Shown: positions 52,958 to 62,964 of the stretch, piece by piece
Layout of the letters: every line of letters starts with the position of its first letter
How positions within the stretch are numbered: position 1 is the stretch's first letter
Position numbers and translations under genes: made by a program
The notes under the pieces: generated by a model
Told to the model about the DNA's origin: nothing
Seen by the model: only the letters and a program-made list of their open reading frames with translations
Databases searched by the model: none
NCBI GenBank assembly: GCA_001544655.2
Contig: FCOD02000010.1
Coordinates: 142,327 to 206,326 of the forward strand
From: Caballeronia turbans
Lineage (GTDB): Bacteria; Pseudomonadota; Gammaproteobacteria; Burkholderiales; Burkholderiaceae
Reading direction: 5' to 3'
Length of the DNA stretch: 64,000 nucleotides

Positions 52958-53986
52958 TCATTCTTTCGCCGATGCAGCCTCATTTCGCCCCCGCTTCCGC
53001 TCGCGCTTGTTCTCGTACATAGCTGTATCGGCAAGGGCGATCGCCTGATCGGCGCTCACGAACCGTACCGCAACGGCACCGATGCTCACGCCGAAAGCGC
53101 CCGCCTGATGACGTCCGGGCAAGCTCGTTCCACTTCCGGCCCGCGCAAAGCGCGCCTGAATCTCGGCTGCAATCCGGTTCGCCTCGTCGAGATCGGAAGG
53201 ACCCGGACCCACGAACGCAAATTCATCGCCGCCGATGCGCGCGAGCATATCCGTGTCCCGCGTGACTTTCGCAATGCGTTCGGCGCAGTCGCGCAAATGA
53301 CTGTCGCCGGCCGCATGACCGAACTCGTCGTTGATCTTCTTGAAATCGTCGAGATCGATCATGCCGACGATCACATACGACCCATCTCTTGCGGCCCTTG
53401 CCAGCAGCCGGCCCAGTTCGTCCTGTAATGCGCGCCGATTCGGCAGCCCGGTCAGCGTATCGGTCAGGGCGAACTTCGTCAGATATTCGTTGGAGCGGCG
53501 CACTTCCTCCAGCAAGCGTTCCCGCTCGATATGCTGAGCGATGATCTTCGAGAACACGTTGAGCGCACTGCGGGCGCGCGGCCCGATAGCCTGACTCTTC
53601 CTGCTCGCGCCGCAGAGCGTGCCGATGATCAGGCCGTTGCTCGCGCATATCGGTGCGCTCGCATAGGTTTCGATGCCGAGCGCTCTGGCAGCCTGAGAGT
53701 CGCCCCATACTTCGCTGACATTGGACGTGAAGCGGCGTCCTTCGTCGATGCATCGCTTGCAAAGCGTATCGGCCCAGGGCACCTCCAGTCCTTCATCGAT
53801 GCGAAGCTCGCCCGAGTTCCGCGCGAAATCGACGAACTGAATCCCGGCGGCTTCATCGATGGAAGTCAGATAGACCGACTCCAGCCCCGTGACGATTTCA
53901 AGCATTTCAAGCAACGGTCTCGTGAGCTGCTCCAGACTTTCCGCTGAAGCCACCGACTCCGAAAGCCGCTCGAGCATCAATTCCAT
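52958..53986 (-). CDS. GAF-GGDEF diguanylate cyclase
   Basis: 342 residues from MELMLERL (GAGGTG upstream). The N-terminal ~160 residues are a GAF-like sensor (LESVYLTSIDEAAGIQFVDF, YASAPICASNGLIIGTLCG). The cyclase domain has LTDTLTGLPNRRALQDEL and the active-site RIGGDEFAFVG. An inhibitory I-site RDTD stands five residues before GGDEF, so product inhibition by c-di-GMP is expected. Soluble, with no membrane segment. Confidence 0.92.
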   Translation of the reverse strand: MELMLERLSESVASAESLEQLTRPLLEMLEIVTGLESVYLTSIDEAAGIQFVDFARNSGELRIDEGLEVPWADTLCKRCIDEGRRFTSNVSEVWGDSQAARALGIETYASAPICASNGLIIGTLCGASRKSQAIGPRARSALNVFSKIIAQHIERERLLEEVRRSNEYLTKFALTDTLTGLPNRRALQDELGRLLARAARDGSYVIVGMIDLDDFKKINDEFGHAAGDSHLRDCAERIAKVTRDTDMLARIGGDEFAFVGPGPSDLDEANRIAAEIQARFARAGSGTSLPGRHQAGAFGVSIGAVAVRFVSADQAIALADTAMYENKRERKRGRNEAASAKE

Positions 53987-54049
53987 AGACACCTCGCTTA
54001 TCCTTGAGAAACTGGATTGTAGCGGTGCGGATACCGGCCACACCCGATT

Positions 54050-54121
54050 TACAGACGATAGACTGTTTTTTCCTGAAACAGCCAATAGGCTGTAAGATCG
54101 CATTACAGTCCAAAGCCTGTA
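54050..54121 (+). promoter_or_regulatory. Three evenly spaced operator-like repeats upstream of hipB
   Basis: Sites of the form TACAG-N8-CTGTA occur at 54050-54067 (TACAG/CTGTT), 54077-54094 (AACAG/CTGTA) and 54104-54121 (TACAG/CTGTA). Their centres are exactly 27 bases apart. The E. coli HipB operator is TATCC-N8-GGATA, so the architecture is the same with different half-sites. The last site abuts the hipB ribosome site, fitting autorepression. Confidence 0.7.
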
Positions 54122-54131
54122 GGAGCGCGTG

Positions 54132-54512
54132 GTGAACTATTCCCTGAAAACACTGAGCCAGCTCAGGCCTATCCTGCTCGGCTTCCGCAAGGCCGCGGGC
54201 CTCACGCAAGCAATGGTCGCCGCGCGTCTCGGCGTCACCCAGCAGACTTACGCGCAACTCGAAGCCAATCCCGCGGCTGTGAGCGTCGAGCGCTTATTCA
54301 AGGTTTTGCGCGCGCTAGACGTGGAACTTGCGCTAACCCGAGCCGCAACCGCCCGTTCTGCCCAGGCAAACGAAGCCGCGCTGACCGACCCGCCCCCCGC
54401 CGCCGCGAAAGCCACAACGGCGCGGTCCCGCCGCGCATCGCGACAGACCGAGGTCACGCCCGCGCGTAAAAGCGCCACGACCGCCGCCACGAAGAAACGG
54501 GAGCACTGGTAA
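54132..54512 (+). CDS. hipB: HipB-like antitoxin (XRE family)
   Basis: 126 residues from the second of two adjacent GTG codons, which gives better spacing to AGGAG; 54129 is the alternative. XRE helix-turn-helix in LLGFRKAAGLTQAMVAARLGVTQQTYAQLE, then LFKVLRALDVELAL. The C-terminal 50 residues are Ala/Thr/Arg-rich and probably disordered. It should bind and neutralise the downstream HipA and repress the operon through the repeats at 54050-54121. Confidence 0.88.
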   Translation: MNYSLKTLSQLRPILLGFRKAAGLTQAMVAARLGVTQQTYAQLEANPAAVSVERLFKVLRALDVELALTRAATARSAQANEAALTDPPPAAAKATTARSRRASRQTEVTPARKSATTAATKKREHW

Positions 54513-54514
54513 TC

Positions 54515-55843
54515 ATGGCGCGCCGCACGCAAACGGGACGGCTCGACCTGTGGATGAACGGCCTGCCCGTCGGATACTGGGAGAACGGTCCCGCCGGCGA
54601 ACGCCTCGTCTATCGCGATGACTGGATCGCCGATACGCAGGGCCGTCCGCTATCGCTGTCGCTGCCCTTTACGCCAGGCAATCAGCCGTGGCGCGGGCAG
54701 CTCGTCACGGATTTCTTCGACAACCTCTTGCCCGACAGCGAGCCGATCCGCCGCCGCATCGCCACGCGATTCCGCACCGGCGGCACGACGCCGTTCCAGT
54801 TGCTCGCCCAGTTGGGCCGCGATTGCGTCGGCGCGCTTCAGATGCTACCGCCCGGCGAAGCGCCCGTCGATCTCGAAAGCATCAAGGGCCGCGCGCTCAC
54901 CGAATCGCAGATCGCGCGTCTCTTGCGCGAGACGACATCCGCGCCACAGCTCGGACAGCACGAGCCGGTCGACGACCTGCGCCTTTCCATCGCCGGCGCG
55001 CAGGAAAAGACCGCGCTTCTGCGTCACGGCAGGCGCTGGCTTCTGCCCGAAGGCAGCACCCCGACCACGCATATCTTCAAGCTGCCGCTTGGCCTCGTCG
55101 GAAACATGCGCGCCGACATGCGCACGTCGGTCGAGAACGAATGGCTTTGCTCGAAGATCGTTGCCGCCTATGGCCTGCCCATCGCGCGCTGCGAGATGGA
55201 CCGGTTCGCGGATCAGAAGGTGCTGGTCGTCGAACGCTTCGATCGCCGCCTGTCGAGCGACAAGTCGTGGATTCTGCGCCTGCCGCAGGAAGACATGTGT
55301 CAGGCCACCGGTACGCCCGCGCTGCACAAGTACGAATCGGACGGCGGCCCGGGCATAGAACGGATCATGGACGTGCTCTCCGGATCGACGCACGCCGCGC
55401 GTGATCGCCGTCACTTCTTTCTGACGCAGATGATCTTCTGGCTGCTCGCCGCCACCGATGGCCACGCGAAGAACTTCAGCATCGCGCATCTGCCCGGCAA
55501 CCAGTACGAATCGACACCGCTCTATGACGTGCTTTCGGCGCATCCGGTCATCGGACGAGGGCACGACAAGTTCGCCGCGCGGCGCGTGCGGCTCGCGATG
55601 GCCGTGCGCGGCAAGAACGTCCACTATCTGATCGGCGAAATCCAGCGCCGGCACTGGGTCGCGCAGGGACGGCGCGTCGGGCTCGCCGCTGCCGAAGTCG
55701 AGACGATGATCGATGAACTCGGTACGCGCACGCCAGTTGTCATCGACGAAGTGGCCGCGCTGCTGCCACGCGAATTCCCGATGGACGTCGCCGATTCGAT
55801 CTTCGACGGCATGCGCCGGCTGGCACGCAAGCTCGCGTCGTGA
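54515..55843 (+). CDS. hipA: HipA-type serine/threonine kinase toxin
   Basis: 442 residues, usual full length. Subdomain 1 at the start (LDLWMNGLPVGYWE), the Gly/Ser loop LSIAGAQEKTALL, hinge LPQEDMCQATG, catalytic loop ATDGHAKNFSI with Asp, Lys and Asn, and LYDVLSAHPV at the DFG-like metal site. All catalytic residues appear intact. In E. coli HipA phosphorylates glutamyl-tRNA synthetase and stops growth. Starts two bases after hipB. Confidence 0.92.
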   Translation: MARRTQTGRLDLWMNGLPVGYWENGPAGERLVYRDDWIADTQGRPLSLSLPFTPGNQPWRGQLVTDFFDNLLPDSEPIRRRIATRFRTGGTTPFQLLAQLGRDCVGALQMLPPGEAPVDLESIKGRALTESQIARLLRETTSAPQLGQHEPVDDLRLSIAGAQEKTALLRHGRRWLLPEGSTPTTHIFKLPLGLVGNMRADMRTSVENEWLCSKIVAAYGLPIARCEMDRFADQKVLVVERFDRRLSSDKSWILRLPQEDMCQATGTPALHKYESDGGPGIERIMDVLSGSTHAARDRRHFFLTQMIFWLLAATDGHAKNFSIAHLPGNQYESTPLYDVLSAHPVIGRGHDKFAARRVRLAMAVRGKNVHYLIGEIQRRHWVAQGRRVGLAAAEVETMIDELGTRTPVVIDEVAALLPREFPMDVADSIFDGMRRLARKLAS

Positions 55844-56133
55844 CGCGCAGGCGTCGTGCGGCGTCACCGTTGATCATGTCGACGGTCGGCCCGGACGCCG
55901 TGCGTCGCCAAGGCGAGCGGCGGGCGGCAGCGGGCGCGCAGGTGATCGACGCGCCGTGACGGGCAGCACCGCGCGCGAAGCGCGGCGAGTTCGTGATCTT
56001 CGCGGCAACCGTCGTGCGCATCAATCCTGCCGTTTCTTTCGGTCCTGTTACGCGAAATGCGCAGGCTGATCGCCTGCGGCCTGCACGAGCCTTCAGAAGC
56101 ACTATAGTTAAAGCTCCCCAAAAAGGAGGCAGC

Positions 56134-56580
56134 ATGATCTCGTGCAAACGTCACCTCTGGGTCGGTGGAATGCTGGCCGCGACCTTGCTTTACGTCCCCA
56201 TGACCTACGCCCAACTCGGCAACCTGCTCGATCAAGGCAAGAACGCCGCGGCGGGCGGCGGCCTCGACAATCTCGGCGGAATGGGCAACGGTCTGTCGCT
56301 GGACTCGCTATCCTCCGGCAGCACCGGCAATGTCGCCGGCGTACTGGAGTACTGCATCAAGAACAACTATCTCGGAGGCGGCGCATCGCCGGTCAAGGAC
56401 GGGCTCATGAGCAAGCTCGGCGGCTCGGCGTCGAGCAACGGCGGATACCTCGATGGCGCCAAGGGAATCCTCGATAGCGGCAACGGCAAGCAGGTCGATC
56501 TGAGCGGCGGCGGCCTGAAGGAACAAGTCACGAAGCAGGTTTGCGACAAGATCCTCGCGCAGGGACAATCCCTGCTGTAG
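56134..56580 (+). CDS. DUF2501 family secreted protein (YjjA-like)
   Basis: 148 residues behind AAAAGGAGG. Signal peptide ends MTYAQ. The mature Gly/Asn/Ser-rich part contains LDSLSSGSTGNVAGVLEYCI, and the C-terminus KEQVTKQVCDKILAQGQSLL, both typical of DUF2501. Two Cys may form a disulfide. Function unknown. The gap 55844-56133 before it shows no gene. Confidence 0.8.
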   Translation: MISCKRHLWVGGMLAATLLYVPMTYAQLGNLLDQGKNAAAGGGLDNLGGMGNGLSLDSLSSGSTGNVAGVLEYCIKNNYLGGGASPVKDGLMSKLGGSASSNGGYLDGAKGILDSGNGKQVDLSGGGLKEQVTKQVCDKILAQGQSLL

Positions 56581-56616
56581 ACGCCGCGCGAAACATTCTC
56601 GAACTGACCGCACGGA

Positions 56617-57864
56617 TCAGAGATCGAATCCAAGTTGCTGCTTGCCGAGGGCAGTCAGACTGCCTTCGGTGGAACGGCCGACGAAATCGGTCTCGAAGTT
56701 ATCGGCCGGGAAGTCGGGCGGGCTCTCGCCCTTGACGAATGCCGGCAGTTGCCGTTTGAGGTACTCGTCGTTCTTCGCGCAGCCGGGCGCCGCCGCGATG
56801 TACATCACGTTGCTGTAGCCCTTGCCGCGATGTTCATCCTCCACCGCGTGAATCACATCGCTGTGCCAGAAGACGGTGTCGCCAGCCTGCATCGGCGGAA
56901 TCGACGAGAGCGCTTCGTGCAAGGGCGCGTGCCATGTCGAACTGATCGACAACGCGCGGCCCGGCGTCGCGCCGCACAGGTCGTCCTCGGCGATATCGTC
57001 CTGAAGCGCGCGCAGCAGCACGTAGACCAAAGCATTTGCGATCGGCACCAGTTGCAAGGTTCCGTCGCCGGGCCCCTGCGGGGTGAGCGCCGTCCAGCCC
57101 TGGAAGGTGCGGAACATCGAACAGACTGCGGGAGACGGAATCTCGCGCGCCTCGGGGCGATACGCCGCGTCGAAGGGGTCGTAACGGCGCCAGTCGCCGC
57201 TGAACACATGTCGATACACACGCCGGAAATTGTCGTCGAGCCATCGTTCGACAGAGCCGCCATCGCAATGAGGAGAAAGCCCGAGCGACGCTGAGCCGGG
57301 CGGCCGCCGGCGCAGGCGATCCGCATACACGGGCACCTGGTCGGGATCGAAATGAACGCGCCCTTCGCTCTCCCATTTCCACAGCCGGTTCAGAAACACG
57401 CGCGTCTGCGTGAGCTCCCGTGACTGGCGCGCCTCGACCTGCGGGCCGGACCAGTAGATGCCGTAAATCTGCGGCTTGCCCGATGCGAGATTGCCGAAAT
57501 ATTTGTCCTCCGCCCGATGCGCGAGCTTCTCGTCCAGACGGTTGGCCTCGACATAGTCCGCGATCGCCTCGTCCCATCCCGCCGCGCGCTGCGCACTGAA
57601 GACGCCGCGCACGACGCACGCGCCGCGATCCCTGATTGCGGCGATCGCATCGTCCCCGACGCGTCCCGCGACGATGTCGGCATACCGGATCTCCGGAATC
57701 ACCGGTTCGCCGCGTCGACGAAGTTCCGCGATCTCATCGACCTTGCGCCTCATTTCGGCCTCGACCTCCTGAAATACTTCCTTGTAGCGGGGCAGCTCGT
57801 TGCGAAGCTGCTTTTTCACCGCGCGGATGGCAGCGGGCAGATCTTGAATGTTCAGGGATTCCAC
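56617..57864 (-). CDS. DUF1479 oxygenase-like protein (YbiU-like)
   Basis: 415 residues, the family length. Helical N-terminus ([20 protein letters not shown]) then a cupin-like core: [19 protein letters not shown] and [19 protein letters not shown] supply candidate His-Asp-His iron ligands as in Fe(II)/2-oxoglutarate oxygenases. The substrate is not known. It is divergent from an AraC gene 95 bases away, its likely regulator. Confidence 0.87.
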   Translation of the reverse strand: MESLNIQDLPAAIRAVKKQLRNELPRYKEVFQEVEAEMRRKVDEIAELRRRGEPVIPEIRYADIVAGRVGDDAIAAIRDRGACVVRGVFSAQRAAGWDEAIADYVEANRLDEKLAHRAEDKYFGNLASGKPQIYGIYWSGPQVEARQSRELTQTRVFLNRLWKWESEGRVHFDPDQVPVYADRLRRRPPGSASLGLSPHCDGGSVERWLDDNFRRVYRHVFSGDWRRYDPFDAAYRPEAREIPSPAVCSMFRTFQGWTALTPQGPGDGTLQLVPIANALVYVLLRALQDDIAEDDLCGATPGRALSISSTWHAPLHEALSSIPPMQAGDTVFWHSDVIHAVEDEHRGKGYSNVMYIAAAPGCAKNDEYLKRQLPAFVKGESPPDFPADNFETDFVGRSTEGSLTALGKQQLGFDL

Positions 57865-57958
57865 AGCGGGTCTCCAGATGTTTTCGAGTGCCTACAGCTT
57901 AGACGGGCGCGCGCTTTCGCTGCGATACAATCGGGACAATCTATTTGCATATCCGGTC

Positions 57959-58894
57959 ATGAAGCCCGCTTACGAACACGTCACGATGGAAGCCGGCTGC
58001 TCGATACGGGTTTTTCATCGCAAGCTGCCCCGGATACCGTTCGAATGGCATCACCATCCGGAGTACGAGCTCACGCTCACGATGAACAGTCGCGGAAAGC
58101 GTTATATCGGCGATTCGATCGTCGATTACGAAGGCGACGACCTCGTGCTGGTGCCGCCGGATCTACCGCATACGTGGGCCTCGAACAAGTCGATCGACGC
58201 CGGTGCGCCGCAAGTGGCGATCGTTATCTGGTTCAGCGGCGATTGGGCGCGGCGTCTCGCGGATTGCTGCCCCGAGTACGAACCGCTGCGAAAACTGCTG
58301 CGCCGCGGGGCATCCGGGCTCGCGTTCGCGCAGGAGGCCGGCGAGATCGTCAGTCGAAGGCTCGCACCGTTGTTGTCCCGATCACCCAGAGAACGCCTGG
58401 GCGCCGTGCTGGACGTCCTGTGCGAGCTCGCGGACCGGGACGCCACGCCGCTCGCCTCGCCCCGAGCGTTCGATAAAGGGCAGCCGGGACGGCCTTCCGG
58501 TCACGAACCCGAGCGTATCAATCGCGCCCTTGGCGTGATCGACGCCCGCTTCGCAGAGCGCCTGACGTTGCGCGAGCTTGCCGACGCAGCGACGCTCTCG
58601 GAGCGAACGTTGAACCGCTACTTCGCGCAGCATCTGGGCGAGAGCGTCGGCAGATATCTGAACCGCGTTCGCATCGGTCATGCATGCCGGATGCTCGCCG
58701 ATACTTCATGGGCGGTTTCGGTGATCGCTTCGCAATCGGGATTTCCGAACGTGGCCAACTTCAACCGGCAATTTCGCGCGTTGAAGCACACCACGCCGGC
58801 GGCTTATCGCAGGGAGTTCGCGGGGACGAACCGGGCGCCGCAGGACTCGTCGTCTTTGGAGTCGCGATCGCCTTCGCTGGAGAAACGCCGATAA
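57959..58894 (+). CDS. AraC-family transcriptional regulator
   Basis: 311 residues from MKPAYEHVTMEAGC. An N-terminal cupin sensor (RIPFEWHHHPEYELTLTMN, DDLVLVPPDLPHTW) is followed by a C-terminal double HTH (LTLRELADAATLSERTLNRYFAQ, SVIASQSGFPNVANFNRQFRAL). Probably controls the divergent DUF1479 gene and itself from the 95-base shared region, which contains TACAAT near 57926 as a possible -10. Confidence 0.88.
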   Translation: MKPAYEHVTMEAGCSIRVFHRKLPRIPFEWHHHPEYELTLTMNSRGKRYIGDSIVDYEGDDLVLVPPDLPHTWASNKSIDAGAPQVAIVIWFSGDWARRLADCCPEYEPLRKLLRRGASGLAFAQEAGEIVSRRLAPLLSRSPRERLGAVLDVLCELADRDATPLASPRAFDKGQPGRPSGHEPERINRALGVIDARFAERLTLRELADAATLSERTLNRYFAQHLGESVGRYLNRVRIGHACRMLADTSWAVSVIASQSGFPNVANFNRQFRALKHTTPAAYRREFAGTNRAPQDSSSLESRSPSLEKRR

Positions 58895-59039
58895 GTATCG
58901 TTTCGTTTGCGCGCCCGAACGCGTATCGCTCGCCGCAAGAAGATAATCTGGCTTGGCAACGGACGAACGTCAGAACCCGCAAGCGGTTCTCTTCGACGCT
59001 CGATGCCATCGACCGCTCTGTCCACCACGCCAGGATTCC

Positions 59040-60836
59040 ATGTCATCTGCAGCAGCCCCTTTGCCGCGCGTCGGCCTGCTCTTCTCTCTCGCTCCGTACC
59101 TGCGGCCGTATGCCGGTCGCTGGGCGCTCGCGTTCCTCGCGCTGGTGACGTCGGCGGGCGCGACACTGGCCCTGCCGATGGCCTTCAGATATCTGATCGA
59201 TCGCGGGTTCGCCAGCGGGGACCGGACGCATATCGATCGCTATTTCATCGCGCTTTTCATCGTCTCCCTCGTCCTCGCGGGCGCGACGGCTCTGCGCTTC
59301 TACTGGGTATCGTGGCTGGGCGAGCGCGTGACGGCCGACATGCGGCGCGCGGTCTACGATCACATCATGGGCATGAGCCCCCAGTTCTTCGAAACGACGC
59401 AGACGGGCGAAGTCCTCTCGCGCCTCACCACCGACACCACTTTGATCCAGACGGTGGTGGGCACCAGCCTGTCGCTGGGATTGCGCAATGCCTTGCTGAC
59501 GGTGGGAGGCATCGCGATGCTGGTGACGACGAGCCCGGTACTGTCCGGCTACATCATCGCCGTGCTGATCGTGGTCGTCGCGCCTATCGTCTTCTTCGGC
59601 CGTCGTGTCCGGCGGCTTTCGCGCGCCAGCCAGGACAAGGTCGCGAACGCAAGCGCGCTGGCGGGCGAGATCCTCAACGCCATGCCGACGGTCCAGTCAT
59701 ACACGCAGGAAGCCTACGAAGCGCGGCGCTTCGGCGCGGCGGTGGAATCCGCCTTCGAGACAGCGCTCACGCGAATCCGCGCGCGCGCCGGGTTGACGGC
59801 CGTGGTCATCGTGTTCGTGTTCGCCGCCGTCGTCTTCGTGCTCTGGCTCGGCGCGCAGGCCGTGCTGGCAAGGCAGATGACAGCGGGCCAGTTGTCGCAG
59901 TTCATCCTCTACGCGGTGTTCACGGCGGGTGCCGTCGGCACGCTCGCGGAGGTGTGGGGCGATCTGCAGCGCGCCGCCGGCGCAACCGAACGGCTCATGC
60001 AACTCCTGGCCGCGCGCTCGCCCGTGGCGCAGGCCGCAACGACGGTGCCGATGCCAGCCGCGGGCGAAGGCATACGCTTCGACGACGTGAGCTTTTCCTA
60101 TCCTTCCCGCGAAGGCATCGCGACGCTATCCGGGTTCTCGCTCCATGTCCGCCCTGGCGAGCATGTCGCGCTCGTCGGGCCATCGGGAGCAGGCAAGACC
60201 ACGCTGTTTCAATTGCTGCTGCGGTTCTACGACCCGCAATCCGGCAGCATTTCGATCAACGGTGTCGCGACCCGGCACATGTCGCTCGGCACGTTGCGCG
60301 GCGCGCTCGGCGTCGTGTTGCAGGACTCGGTGATCTTTTCAGGAAGCGTCTTCGACAACATCCGGTACGGCATGCCCGACGCAACGCTCACGCAAGTACG
60401 ACGCGCCGCCGACATGGCCGCGGCCGCCGGTTTCATCGAGCAGCTTCCGCAGGGCTACGACACCTTTCTCGGCGAGCGCGGCGTGAGGCTGTCGGGCGGC
60501 CAGCGTCAGCGCATCGCGATCGCGCGCGCGATCCTGCGTGACCCGCCGATCCTGCTGCTCGACGAAGCGACCAGCGCGCTCGACGCAGCGAGCGAACGAC
60601 TCGTGCAGACGGCGCTGGACAATGCCGCGCAGAATCGCACCACGCTCGTCATCGCGCATCGACTGGCTACTGTCCAGCAGGCCGACCGGATCGTCGTCAT
60701 GGAGCACGGCCGCATCGTCGCGCAAGGCCGTCACGCCGAGTTGCTGCAAAGCTCGCCGCTCTATGCGCAGCTCGCCGCGCTGCAGTTCGGCGAGCCGGCC
60801 GCTGCCGCCTTCAGGAACTTCAACGCTTCGCGTTGA
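59040..60836 (+). CDS. ABC exporter, fused membrane and ATPase domains (MsbA-like)
   Basis: 598 residues from MSSAAAPLP. Six-helix ABC_membrane domain (~20-310; FETTQTGEVLSRLTTDTTL is the coupling region) and an ATPase with GPSGAGKTTLFQLLLRFYDP, signature [16 protein letters not shown], Walker B ILLLDEATSALDA and the H-loop IAHRL. A homodimeric lipid or drug exporter is expected. Its last 17 bases overlap the convergent prpR end. Confidence 0.9.
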   Translation: MSSAAAPLPRVGLLFSLAPYLRPYAGRWALAFLALVTSAGATLALPMAFRYLIDRGFASGDRTHIDRYFIALFIVSLVLAGATALRFYWVSWLGERVTADMRRAVYDHIMGMSPQFFETTQTGEVLSRLTTDTTLIQTVVGTSLSLGLRNALLTVGGIAMLVTTSPVLSGYIIAVLIVVVAPIVFFGRRVRRLSRASQDKVANASALAGEILNAMPTVQSYTQEAYEARRFGAAVESAFETALTRIRARAGLTAVVIVFVFAAVVFVLWLGAQAVLARQMTAGQLSQFILYAVFTAGAVGTLAEVWGDLQRAAGATERLMQLLAARSPVAQAATTVPMPAAGEGIRFDDVSFSYPSREGIATLSGFSLHVRPGEHVALVGPSGAGKTTLFQLLLRFYDPQSGSISINGVATRHMSLGTLRGALGVVLQDSVIFSGSVFDNIRYGMPDATLTQVRRAADMAAAAGFIEQLPQGYDTFLGERGVRLSGGQRQRIAIARAILRDPPILLLDEATSALDAASERLVQTALDNAAQNRTTLVIAHRLATVQQADRIVVMEHGRIVAQGRHAELLQSSPLYAQLAALQFGEPAAAAFRNFNASR

Positions 60837-62766
60837 GCCTTCGCCACAAGGTCGTCTTGCTGATGCCGAGCGCCTTGCAGACGGCGTCCCGATCGCCCCC
60901 GAACGCGGCCATCGACGCACGGATCTGATCGGCTTCCACCGAACGGCCGAGGTCGCGAAGCGAAAGATCCGCGTTGGCTTCGGTCTTGTTTTCGAACAGC
61001 TCGGGCGCGATCGCCTGCAAGTCGTCGAGCGACAACGCGACGGGCCGATCCTTCTCGATCTCCATGTCCGGGATCTCCACGGCAATGCGCTCGACGATGT
61101 TCTGCAACTCGCGGACGTTGCCGGGCCACGGATAGAGGCGCAGCGCCTGCTCAAGCGGCGCGAGCAGGCGCTGCGCGTCGTCGCGGCCGGGCACGCAGAG
61201 CGCGAGCGCCTTGTCGCGCCTCGCGGCCTGCATCAGCAACTCCGTCGCCAACGGCAGGATGTCGCTGGATCGCGCGCGCAACGGCGGCACAGCGACACTC
61301 AGAATATTGATGCGATAGAAGAGGTCGGCCCGAAACGAGCCATCGGCGACACCCTCGGCGAGCGTGCGATGCGTCGCGGCAATGACGCGGATATCGACGC
61401 GCGTCGGTTCCGTCGATCCGAGGCGGATGACTTCTCTTTCCTGCAGCACACGCAACAGGCGGCTTTGCAGCGAAGGCGGCATTTCGCCGATTTCGTCGAG
61501 AAACAACGTTCCGCGATGCGCTGCTTCGATCAGGCCGGCCTTGCCGCCCTTGCGCGCGCCCGTGAACGCGCCCTCCTCGTAGCCGAACAGCTCGCTTTCG
61601 AGCAGCGCTTCGGGGAATGCGCCGCAGTTCATCGCGACGAATGGAAAGTCCTTGCGACGGCTCAGGCGATGCATGCTTTGCGCGACCATTTCCTTGCCTG
61701 TGCCGCTTTCGCCGAGAATCAGCACGGTGGCATCGGATTTCGCGTAGCGGCGCACGAGCGCTCTTACCCGCTCGATCGGCTCCGATTCACCGACGACGTC
61801 CTCCAGCCGGTACCGCGCGACGAATTCCTGCGCGCCCTGCCGTGAACGCAGCGTCCGGTCGAGGCGCTCGACTGCGCGCGATTCCTGAAACGTGAAGATC
61901 GTGCCGCCCGATGCGCCCTCGCTCGCCAGCGGTCCGCGATGGATCGCGTAGCTCACGCCGCGCACGGCGCCGAACACATCGCCGTCGGCGACGGGCAAGA
62001 CGCCGTCGAGTTCGGGCGCGACATCGAGCAGCGCCCGGCCGACCGCGCGCGATGCATCGGCAATGCCGAGCGCGGCGGCGAGCCGGCGATTGATCGCTTC
62101 GATGCGGCCGCCCGCATCGACCGCGACGACGCCATCGCGAAGATGCTGCAAAAGGTTGTCGAGGCGATTGCGCCGTGCGACTTCGTGGCGCATCGCCTGG
62201 GCGACTTCCAGTGCGGTCTCGAACGCGGCGACGACGGATGTACGCGAGTAGAGGAACACCGAGCTCATGCCCGCGTCGGCGGCCAGGTCCGCGACGAGGC
62301 CCGGGCCGACCACGACGTCGACGCCGCGATCGCGCAAGTCCAGCACGAGGCTCTCCGCGTCCTGCGCCGAGCGATACGATTCGCAGATCATGTCGATGCC
62401 GTATGCGGCGAGGAACCGGCGTATTTCCGCGGGCGTATCGCCATGCGTGACGAGCGCGACGCTCGCGCCCTCGCGCCGCGCCTTCGTGAGCGCGTGCATG
62501 ACGTCGAAGCCGGTCGGGCTGATCACGACGACCGGCACGGACACGCGGCCCTTGAGATAGGCGCCATTGGAGCCGCCGGCCACGACGACATCCGGCCGCT
62601 CGTCGCGCGCGCCTTCGATGCTTCGCGCGGCGTCCTCGTAGCCGAGCGGGACGACGTCGAGTTCGGCGCGGTCGGCATAGGCGCCGGCGATATCGATGAA
62701 TAACGCTCTGAGCCGGCTGATACCGACCGCCCAGATGCGCGGGCGAGACGCGGAGTCCGTTTGCAT
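60820..62766 (-). CDS. prpR: Propionate catabolism sigma-54 activator PrpR
   Basis: 648 residues from MQTDSASRPR. N-terminal PrpR sensor (~1-190; VVVAGGSNGAYLKGR, VALVTHGDTPAEIRRFL), a PAS-like segment (GVVAVDAGGRIEAIN), the sigma-54 AAA domain with Walker A GESGTGKEMVAQ, the GAFTGA loop and EIGEMPPSLQSRLLRVL, and a C-terminal Fis HTH ending SKTTLWRRLNAKR. Senses 2-methylcitrate in the family and activates the divergent prpBC genes. Confidence 0.93.
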   Translation of the reverse strand: MQTDSASRPRIWAVGISRLRALFIDIAGAYADRAELDVVPLGYEDAARSIEGARDERPDVVVAGGSNGAYLKGRVSVPVVVISPTGFDVMHALTKARREGASVALVTHGDTPAEIRRFLAAYGIDMICESYRSAQDAESLVLDLRDRGVDVVVGPGLVADLAADAGMSSVFLYSRTSVVAAFETALEVAQAMRHEVARRNRLDNLLQHLRDGVVAVDAGGRIEAINRRLAAALGIADASRAVGRALLDVAPELDGVLPVADGDVFGAVRGVSYAIHRGPLASEGASGGTIFTFQESRAVERLDRTLRSRQGAQEFVARYRLEDVVGESEPIERVRALVRRYAKSDATVLILGESGTGKEMVAQSMHRLSRRKDFPFVAMNCGAFPEALLESELFGYEEGAFTGARKGGKAGLIEAAHRGTLFLDEIGEMPPSLQSRLLRVLQEREVIRLGSTEPTRVDIRVIAATHRTLAEGVADGSFRADLFYRINILSVAVPPLRARSSDILPLATELLMQAARRDKALALCVPGRDDAQRLLAPLEQALRLYPWPGNVRELQNIVERIAVEIPDMEIEKDRPVALSLDDLQAIAPELFENKTEANADLSLRDLGRSVEADQIRASMAAFGGDRDAVCKALGISKTTLWRRLNAKR

Positions 62767-62832
62767 GGTCTTCTGCCTTGAATGACGCGGTGGAGCGCGT
62801 TCAGTATGCAGCATGCATTTCAGCTTCGAAAT

Positions 62833-62844
62833 CTGAAATTTCAG
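62833..62844. promoter_or_regulatory. Candidate PrpR-binding palindrome
   Basis: CTGAAATTTCAG is a perfect 12-base palindrome 85 bases before the sigma-54 promoter, a usual enhancer distance. A second ATTTCAGC copy lies about two helical turns upstream near 62817, so two half-sites may be used. Binding by PrpR is inferred from position. Confidence 0.5.
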
Positions 62845-62917
62845 CCGTGAAAACAACCACGTTTTGCCAGAATGTTCTTGATCAGTAAAATCAATGACTT
62901 ACGCCGATGACGCGAAC

Positions 62918-62933
62918 TGGCAAGCAACTTGCT
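62918..62933 (+). promoter_or_regulatory. Sigma-54 promoter of prpB
   Basis: TGGCAAGCAACTTGCT fits the -24/-12 consensus TGGCACG-N4-TTGCW at all but one position, with GG and GC ten bases apart. It lies 31 bases before the prpB GTG and divergent from the sigma-54 activator gene. It also rules out a prpB start at 62929. Confidence 0.85.
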
Positions 62934-62964
62934 CTATAGGGCCGACTTCATCAGGAGACGAAAC

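Noticed and set aside
62929-62964. Upstream extension of prpB
   Set aside because: It would start inside the sigma-54 -12 element, upstream of the expected transcript start; the GTG with AGGAG is better.
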